From an uncultured Bacillota bacterium (lineage in GTDB: Bacteria > Bacillota > Clostridia > Caldicoprobacterales > UBA3941): a DNA stretch of 11,616 bases. Each line of letters starts with the position of its first letter. The stretch's first letter is position 1. Below the pieces are notes generated by a model. It saw nothing but the letters and a program-made list of their open reading frames with translations. It made no database searches and had not been told where the DNA came from. Positions 7,711 to 11,616 of this stretch are shown in pieces. The stretch spans positions 1 to 11,616 of the forward strand of contig CALGOY010000224.1 in assembly GCA_937960725.1 (NCBI GenBank), written 5' to 3'. Made by a program: the position numbers and the translations under genes.

Positions 7711-8640
7711 ATGGCTAAAGCAATAATCCGAAGACAAAAAAAACGCCGTTATAGCACAAGCGTAGGCGATCGCGTATTTGAAACAGTTAATCATATTTTG
7801 ATGATTCTTCTTGTTATAGTGACTCTGTATCCTATGCTCAACACACTGGCTGTGTCGTTAAATGATGCAACTGACTCGCTCCGTGGCGGCATTTACCTAT
7901 GGCCTCGCAAATGGACGTTGGAAAACTACAAGTTTGTTTTTCAGGAAGCTAATATCATCCATGCTGCCTGGATTTCAGTGCTACGCACTGTTATTGGTAC
8001 ATCATTGACAGTTTTCTGTTCGGCTATGGTTGCTTATGCGATCAGCCGGCCGGAATATGTGCTGCGAAGATTTATTACGGTTGCTTTTGTATTGACGATG
8101 TATTTCAATGGCGGTTTAATTCCAACTTATCTGCTGATGCGTGATCTTGGTTTGATAGGGACTTTTTGGGTTTATATCTGGCCGGGCCTCATTGGAGTGT
8201 TTAATCTAATCGTTATTCGATCTTTTATCGAAAATCTGCCGGCTAATATTTTGGAATCTGCGAAAATTGACGGTGCCGGTGATTTTAGAATTTTCTTTCA
8301 TATCGTGTTGCCGATGTGTACACCAGTGCTGGCGACTGTATCGCTATTTACTGGCGTATGGCATTGGAACTCCTGGTTCGACGTGTTTTTGTATAACTCT
8401 TCTAAACAGAACTTAAGCACGCTCCAGTATGAGCTGCAGAAAGTGTTGCAGTTTTCTAATGCCAGTATTCAGAGGGTCGATTTCCAGGCCGCTGCTGCTC
8501 AGGGAGGCATTAAAAGAGTGACTCCGTATGCAGTTCGAGCGACGATGATGATTGTGGTTTCCGTCCCAATCATCATGGTTTATCCGTTCTTGCAAAAGTA
8601 TTTTGTTCAGGGAATGCTAGTAGGCGGCGTTAAAGAATAA
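7711..8640 (+). CDS. ytcP: ABC importer permease, YtcP-like
   Basis: A 309-residue partner permease of the same CUT1 class. Hydrophobic segments lie at about 27-48, 85-111, 118-142, 150-171, 200-222 and 273-295. The EAA loop reads ESAKIDGAGDFRIFFHIVLP from E182, with Gly188 conserved. The N-terminus is strongly basic (RRQKKRR), consistent with a cytoplasmic start. It begins 15 bases after the stop of the LplB-like gene; GAGGAGGG at 7694-7701 overlaps that stop codon and serves this ATG. An ATG at 7704 is out of frame. The C-terminal end (QKYFVQGMLVGGVKE) is typical of YtcP-type permeases. No ATPase gene follows, so a shared ATPase must be supplied from elsewhere. Confidence 0.93.
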   Translation: MAKAIIRRQKKRRYSTSVGDRVFETVNHILMILLVIVTLYPMLNTLAVSLNDATDSLRGGIYLWPRKWTLENYKFVFQEANIIHAAWISVLRTVIGTSLTVFCSAMVAYAISRPEYVLRRFITVAFVLTMYFNGGLIPTYLLMRDLGLIGTFWVYIWPGLIGVFNLIVIRSFIENLPANILESAKIDGAGDFRIFFHIVLPMCTPVLATVSLFTGVWHWNSWFDVFLYNSSKQNLSTLQYELQKVLQFSNASIQRVDFQAAAAQGGIKRVTPYAVRATMMIVVSVPIIMVYPFLQKYFVQGMLVGGVKE

Positions 8641-8648
8641 TTTATACT

Positions 8649-8656
8649 AGGAGGTG
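8649..8656 (+). promoter_or_regulatory. Ribosome binding site fixing the xylanase start at ATG 8664
   Basis: AGGAGGTG lies seven bases before ATG 8664. A TTG immediately upstream (8661) is in frame, but ATG is the natural start. Confidence 0.8.
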
Positions 8657-8663
8657 TTTTTTG

Positions 8664-9740
8664 ATGTCGGATTTATCATGTAAAGAACTGTCTATTGAGA
8701 AAGATATTCCATCTCTAGCAGATACTTATAGAGATTACTTTCCCATAGGGGCTGCTATTGAACCAGATTATACAACTGGACTAATTGCCGAATTGTATAA
8801 AAAACATGTAAATATGTTAGTGGCTGAAAACACAATGAAACCAGCTTTAATCCAACCAGTAGAAGGTAATTTCCGATGGGAAGCGGCAGACCAAATTGTT
8901 CAGTTTGCAAAGGAAAATGGTATGGAGCTTCGCTTTCATACCCTTGTTTGGCATAACCAGACACCGGATTGGTTTTTCAAAGATAAAGACGGAAAGCCAA
9001 TGGTTGATGAAACTGATCCGCAGAAACGGGAAGAGAACAAAAAGCTATTGTTAAGCCGGCTTGAAGAGTATATAAGGGTGGTAGTATCCCGTTACAAGGA
9101 CGATATTAAATCATGGGATGTGGTAAATGAAGTAATTGATCCAGATGCTCCTGACGGGATGAGAAATAGTCCCTGGTATCAGATTACGGGCACCGAGTTT
9201 ATTGAGGTTGCATTCCGTGTAGCCCGGGAAGTGGGAGGGCCTGATATTAAGCTTTATATTAATGATTATAATACCCATGATCCAGCTAAGCGTGATCACT
9301 TGTATAAACTGGTAAAAGAATTGCTTGAAAAAGGTGTGCCCATAGACGGAGTGGGGCATCAGACTCATATTGATATCTACTCACCCCCTATATCCAGCAT
9401 AGTTGAGTCGATGAAAAAGTTTGCTGACATAGGACTAGACAATATAGTTACTGAATTGGATATGAGTATTTACGCTTGGGAGGATCATAGTGATTATGGC
9501 GACAATATACCGTCGCATATACTGGATATGCAAGCCAAGCGCTATCAAGAATTATTTGAAGCATTTAAAGAAAACAAGGATATCATAAGTGCGGTGGTAT
9601 TTTGGGGTATTTCAGATAAATATTCTTGGCTTGATGGCTTTCCAGTGAAGCGTAAAAACGCTCCCTTGTTGTTTGATAGAAATTTACGTGCGAAGCCGGC
9701 ATTTTGGGCGATAGTTGATCCGTTGAAATTAGAGAAATAG
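8664..9740 (+). CDS. xynA: Intracellular GH10 endo-1,4-beta-xylanase
   Basis: A 358-residue single-domain GH10 enzyme that hydrolyses internal beta-1,4 bonds of xylan chains with retention. Both catalytic residues are present: acid/base E156 in WDVVNEVID and nucleophile E264 in VTELDMSIY. Other family marks are E55/N56/K59 in AENTMKP, H92 and WHNQTPDW (96-103), GVGHQTHID, and FWGISDKYSWLDGFP near the C-terminus. The N-terminus has no hydrophobic signal segment, and there is no carbohydrate-binding module or S-layer domain, so the enzyme should act in the cytoplasm on imported oligosaccharides. It starts 23 bases after the YtcP-like gene, in the same transcript, and is followed by a terminator. 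The symbol denotes family only; intracellular copies in related clusters are often called xynA2. Confidence 0.95.
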   Translation: MSDLSCKELSIEKDIPSLADTYRDYFPIGAAIEPDYTTGLIAELYKKHVNMLVAENTMKPALIQPVEGNFRWEAADQIVQFAKENGMELRFHTLVWHNQTPDWFFKDKDGKPMVDETDPQKREENKKLLLSRLEEYIRVVVSRYKDDIKSWDVVNEVIDPDAPDGMRNSPWYQITGTEFIEVAFRVAREVGGPDIKLYINDYNTHDPAKRDHLYKLVKELLEKGVPIDGVGHQTHIDIYSPPISSIVESMKKFADIGLDNIVTELDMSIYAWEDHSDYGDNIPSHILDMQAKRYQELFEAFKENKDIISAVVFWGISDKYSWLDGFPVKRKNAPLLFDRNLRAKPAFWAIVDPLKLEK

Positions 9741-9763
9741 ATTTGGTTGATAGTATAAAGAAT

Positions 9764-9814
9764 GGCCTCTGATATGGCATTTTACATTAACAAAAACATC
9801 AGAGGTCCTTTTTT
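9764..9814 (+). terminator. Rho-independent terminator after the xylanase gene
   Basis: CCTCTGAT (9766-9773) pairs with ATCAGAGG (9798-9805). An outer GG/CC pair extends the stem across one bulged T, and six T residues follow (9809-9814). The 24-base loop is unusually long. On the opposite strand no clear T-run follows, so it serves the plus-strand operon better than the convergent AraC gene. Confidence 0.75.
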
Positions 9815-9855
9815 GTACAATAAATGTGCAATAAATACATAGGAATTGCAAGCTG

Positions 9856-10749
9856 CTATTTTACAAAGGTATTATGTGTACTCTCGCTTTCTTTGATAAA
9901 TTCTGATGGTGGTATTCCTACTCGCTTTTTAAAAATACGGCTGAAATAGAATATATCGTTGAATCCGGTTTTCCGTGCTGTTTCAGATACGGAAAGCCCA
10001 TCTCTTAAAAACTGCTTAGCTTTATTGATTCGTATATCAATCAGATAAGAAATCACTGATTTGCCGGTAATATTTTTAAATATGCTACCCAGGTATGAGG
10101 GGCTAATTTCTAAATAATCTGCCAGGGTTTTCAAATTTAACGGTTTGGAATAGTTTTGGATCATATAATCTATTACTTTTTCTACTCTTTTAATATTGAA
10201 ATAGTTATACTGATTGCTATGCCTATAGTTGCACTGATTGCCTTTCTTATATTGAAATAATAGGGCGAGAATTTCCATGAAAATAGCTCTCTCCTTAATT
10301 ACAGCAGTTGCAGGGTTTGTGGTGGTCTTTATCGATAATTTCAAATCAACTAATTGGGAGAATAAATCTAGCAGTTTGCGGAATAGATATGTGTCATCAA
10401 TGGTTTCAGTAGAATTAAAAGGCAGTTTTTGGCTAGAGAGATGCCATCCTGAATCGGATAGAATGGGGCAGGTATATAAAAACTCAACGGCAAAACACTT
10501 CATAGGAAAAGTATCGGAGGAATATGCTTCCCTTACATCTCCGGGTTTGTAATATATTAAATCTCCTCTCTTGCCCTTAAACATGGTTCCGTTTTTAAAG
10601 AAAGTTGCTTCTCCGTCATATATGAGCATAAAATTGTGAAAATCGAGAGTTGTTTTTACTAAATACCAGCTTGAGTTACATTCTCTTTCTACGGCATACA
10701 GAACTTCAGGGAATATGTTGTTTAATATTTTGCATGGGGAGTTATGCAA
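9856..10749 (-). CDS. AraC-family transcriptional regulator with N-terminal cupin-like sensor
   Basis: A 297-residue regulator on the minus strand. The start is set at TTG 10749, because GGAGTGA lies seven bases upstream; a TTG at 10788 is in frame but has no ribosome binding site. The N-terminal half (about 15-150) resembles the AraC-type sugar-binding cupin (pattern FHNFMLIYDGEATFFKNGTMFKGKRGDLIYYKPGDV near the start, given here only as a motif region at about 37-72). The C-terminal domain (186-286) is a double helix-turn-helix, including LKTLADYLEISPSYLGSIFK (206-225) and VSETARKTGFNDIFYFSRIFKK (254-275), ending in PPSEF. It has no receiver domain, so it is probably ligand-controlled directly. 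It is convergent to the xylanase gene and divergent from the alpha-glucuronidase gene, which suggests control of aguA, possibly in response to an imported sugar. Confidence 0.92.
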   Translation of the reverse strand: MHNSPCKILNNIFPEVLYAVERECNSSWYLVKTTLDFHNFMLIYDGEATFFKNGTMFKGKRGDLIYYKPGDVREAYSSDTFPMKCFAVEFLYTCPILSDSGWHLSSQKLPFNSTETIDDTYLFRKLLDLFSQLVDLKLSIKTTTNPATAVIKERAIFMEILALLFQYKKGNQCNYRHSNQYNYFNIKRVEKVIDYMIQNYSKPLNLKTLADYLEISPSYLGSIFKNITGKSVISYLIDIRINKAKQFLRDGLSVSETARKTGFNDIFYFSRIFKKRVGIPPSEFIKESESTHNTFVK

Positions 10750-10756
10750 TTCTATA

Positions 10757-10763
10757 TCACTCC
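10757..10763 (-). promoter_or_regulatory. Ribosome binding site fixing the AraC-family start at TTG 10749
   Basis: On the minus strand GGAGTGA is followed after seven bases by TTG. No in-frame ATG exists near the N-terminus, so a TTG start with this site is the best choice. Confidence 0.65.
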
Positions 10764-10793
10764 AGATTATAATAGTTATATAGTACAAATATA

Positions 10794-10822
10794 ATTATAT
10801 AATATATGGAGTAAAAAGTAAA
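10794..10822 (-). promoter_or_regulatory. Candidate promoter for the AraC-family gene
   Basis: On the minus strand TTTACT (10822-10817) and TATAAT (10799-10794) are separated by 17 bases, giving a start near 10787 and a leader of about 38 bases. The -10 overlaps the 12-base palindrome ATATAATTATAT (10789-10800). No equally good plus-strand promoter for the glucuronidase gene is visible in the same gap. Confidence 0.45.
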
Positions 10823-10871
10823 TAAAGTTTATAATTAATTCAAGGCTTAGACAATATAACAAAAATAAGAC

Positions 10872-10877
10872 AGGTGA
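10872..10877 (+). promoter_or_regulatory. Ribosome binding site of the alpha-glucuronidase gene
   Basis: AGGTGA lies eight bases before ATG 10886, supporting that start. Confidence 0.7.
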
Positions 10878-10885
10878 TTATAAAA

Positions 10886-11616
10886 ATGAATAGTAAAAGC
10901 ATTTTATACAAATGCTGGCTGAATTTTCGGAATTGCATGACGAATAAAACGAGGGAGGGATACATCAGGTATTGTAAAAATATTTTTGCAAAAGAAGATA
11001 ATGCTGTTATACAGACGGCGGTTACGGAGCTTAAGTATGCATTAGAAGAGATTTTTGATACAGAGGTATGTATTCATAAAAATCGTCCGAAGGGCCCTCA
11101 TATTTTCGTTGGAACTGTAGCAAAGGCACGGGATGAAGGATATGAAATTGAAGCAGACCTTAAGCGGGAAGGCTTCTGTGTAAAAAATGTGACAGAAAAT
11201 AATGACGATTTTATATTAATAGCGGGCAATGATAACAGCGGGGTACTCTATGGGATATTTTACTTTATCCGATCTATTAGCATCGGCAAAGCTATACAGG
11301 AGATTTCGGCAGTTGATTATCCTCGCAATCAATTGCGAATTATCAATCACTGGGATAATATAAGCGGAAAGATTGAACGGGGTTATGCAGGGGATTCGAT
11401 TTTTTATAAGAATGACAGAATTGTAGAGGATACTACAAGGGTAAAAGATTATGCAAGGCTTTTGGCTTCTGTAGGTATTAATGGAATAGTTATAAATAAT
11501 GTCAACGTCCATGAACTTGAAACTAGATTCATAACTGAAGAGTATCTACCGGATATAGCAAGGCTGGCGGATATCTTTAGATCCTATGGGATTAAAACCT
11601 ATTTGAGCATCAACTT
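10886..11616 (+). CDS. aguA: GH67 alpha-glucuronidase, N-terminal part (3' end cut by window edge)
   Basis: An open frame from ATG 10886 to the window end gives 243 residues of a family normally about 680-720 long. GH67 enzymes remove (4-O-methyl)glucuronic acid from the non-reducing end of glucuronoxylo-oligosaccharides with inversion. The first ~120 residues match the GH67 N-terminal domain in character, including GPHIFVGT and an SGVLYGIFYFIR segment. The start of the barrel domain is recognised by NHWDN (154-158) and ERGYAG (164-169), followed by DYARLLASVGINGIVINNVN, which are highly characteristic of this family. The catalytic carboxylates lie further downstream and are not in the window. 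No signal peptide is present, so it should be cytoplasmic, as is usual. Its promoter region is shared with the divergent AraC gene, the likely regulator. Confidence 0.94.
   Translation, partial: MNSKSILYKCWLNFRNCMTNKTREGYIRYCKNIFAKEDNAVIQTAVTELKYALEEIFDTEVCIHKNRPKGPHIFVGTVAKARDEGYEIEADLKREGFCVKNVTENNDDFILIAGNDNSGVLYGIFYFIRSISIGKAIQEISAVDYPRNQLRIINHWDNISGKIERGYAGDSIFYKNDRIVEDTTRVKDYARLLASVGINGIVINNVNVHELETRFITEEYLPDIARLADIFRSYGIKTYLSIN

Noticed and set aside
10277..10552. 91-codon plus-strand open frame opposite the AraC gene
   Set aside because: Lies entirely antisense to a well-supported AraC-family coding region; no recognisable domain.
1..11616. CRISPR arrays, tRNA or rRNA genes, insertion sequences, phage or defence genes
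   Set aside because: No regularly spaced repeats, cloverleaf-like sequence, transposase or terminal inverted repeats were recognised; the window is nearly filled by ordinary metabolic and regulatory genes.

Overview
The window reads as a low-to-mid GC Gram-positive (Bacillota) chromosome segment devoted to uptake and breakdown of glucuronoxylan fragments. Support for Bacillota: strong AGGAGG-type ribosome binding sites, a YesN/YesM-style two-component pair, an LplA/LplB/YtcP-style ABC importer with a lipoprotein binding protein, and AT-rich promoter regions. Whether the host is a Clostridia member or a Paenibacillus relative cannot be settled from sequence alone.

Layout. (1) 1-1035, minus strand: the first 345 residues of a MocR-type regulator (GntR winged helix fused to an aminotransferase fold), cut by the left edge and probably unrelated to xylan use. 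(2) 1036-1373: AT-rich divergent regulatory region. (3) 1374-4767, plus: an AraC-type response regulator and an overlapping sensor histidine kinase. (4) 4882-8640, plus: solute-binding lipoprotein and two permeases of an oligosaccharide ABC importer. (5) 8664-9740, plus: a GH10 xylanase with no signal peptide, followed by a terminator. (6) 9856-10749, minus: a standalone AraC-family regulator. (7) 10886 to the right edge, plus: the N-terminal 243 residues of a GH67 alpha-glucuronidase (AguA).

Working model (inference from family knowledge). The kinase senses an extracellular sugar signal and the response regulator activates the importer promoter. The lipoprotein captures xylo-oligosaccharides or methylglucuronosyl-xylo-oligosaccharides made outside the cell, and the two permeases import them. 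The cytoplasmic GH10 enzyme and the GH67 enzyme then shorten the chain and remove the (methyl)glucuronic acid. No ATPase gene is present, so the importer probably borrows a shared MsmX/UgpC-type ATPase encoded elsewhere. The second AraC regulator is divergent from aguA and may control it.

The content matches a known kind of locus (the aldouronate-utilisation clusters of xylanolytic Bacillota). I see no clearly undescribed system. The points worth a second look are a Pro-to-Leu change beside the kinase phospho-histidine, a long hairpin between the binding-protein and permease genes, the regulator inserted between xylanase and glucuronidase genes, and several start-codon reassignments.
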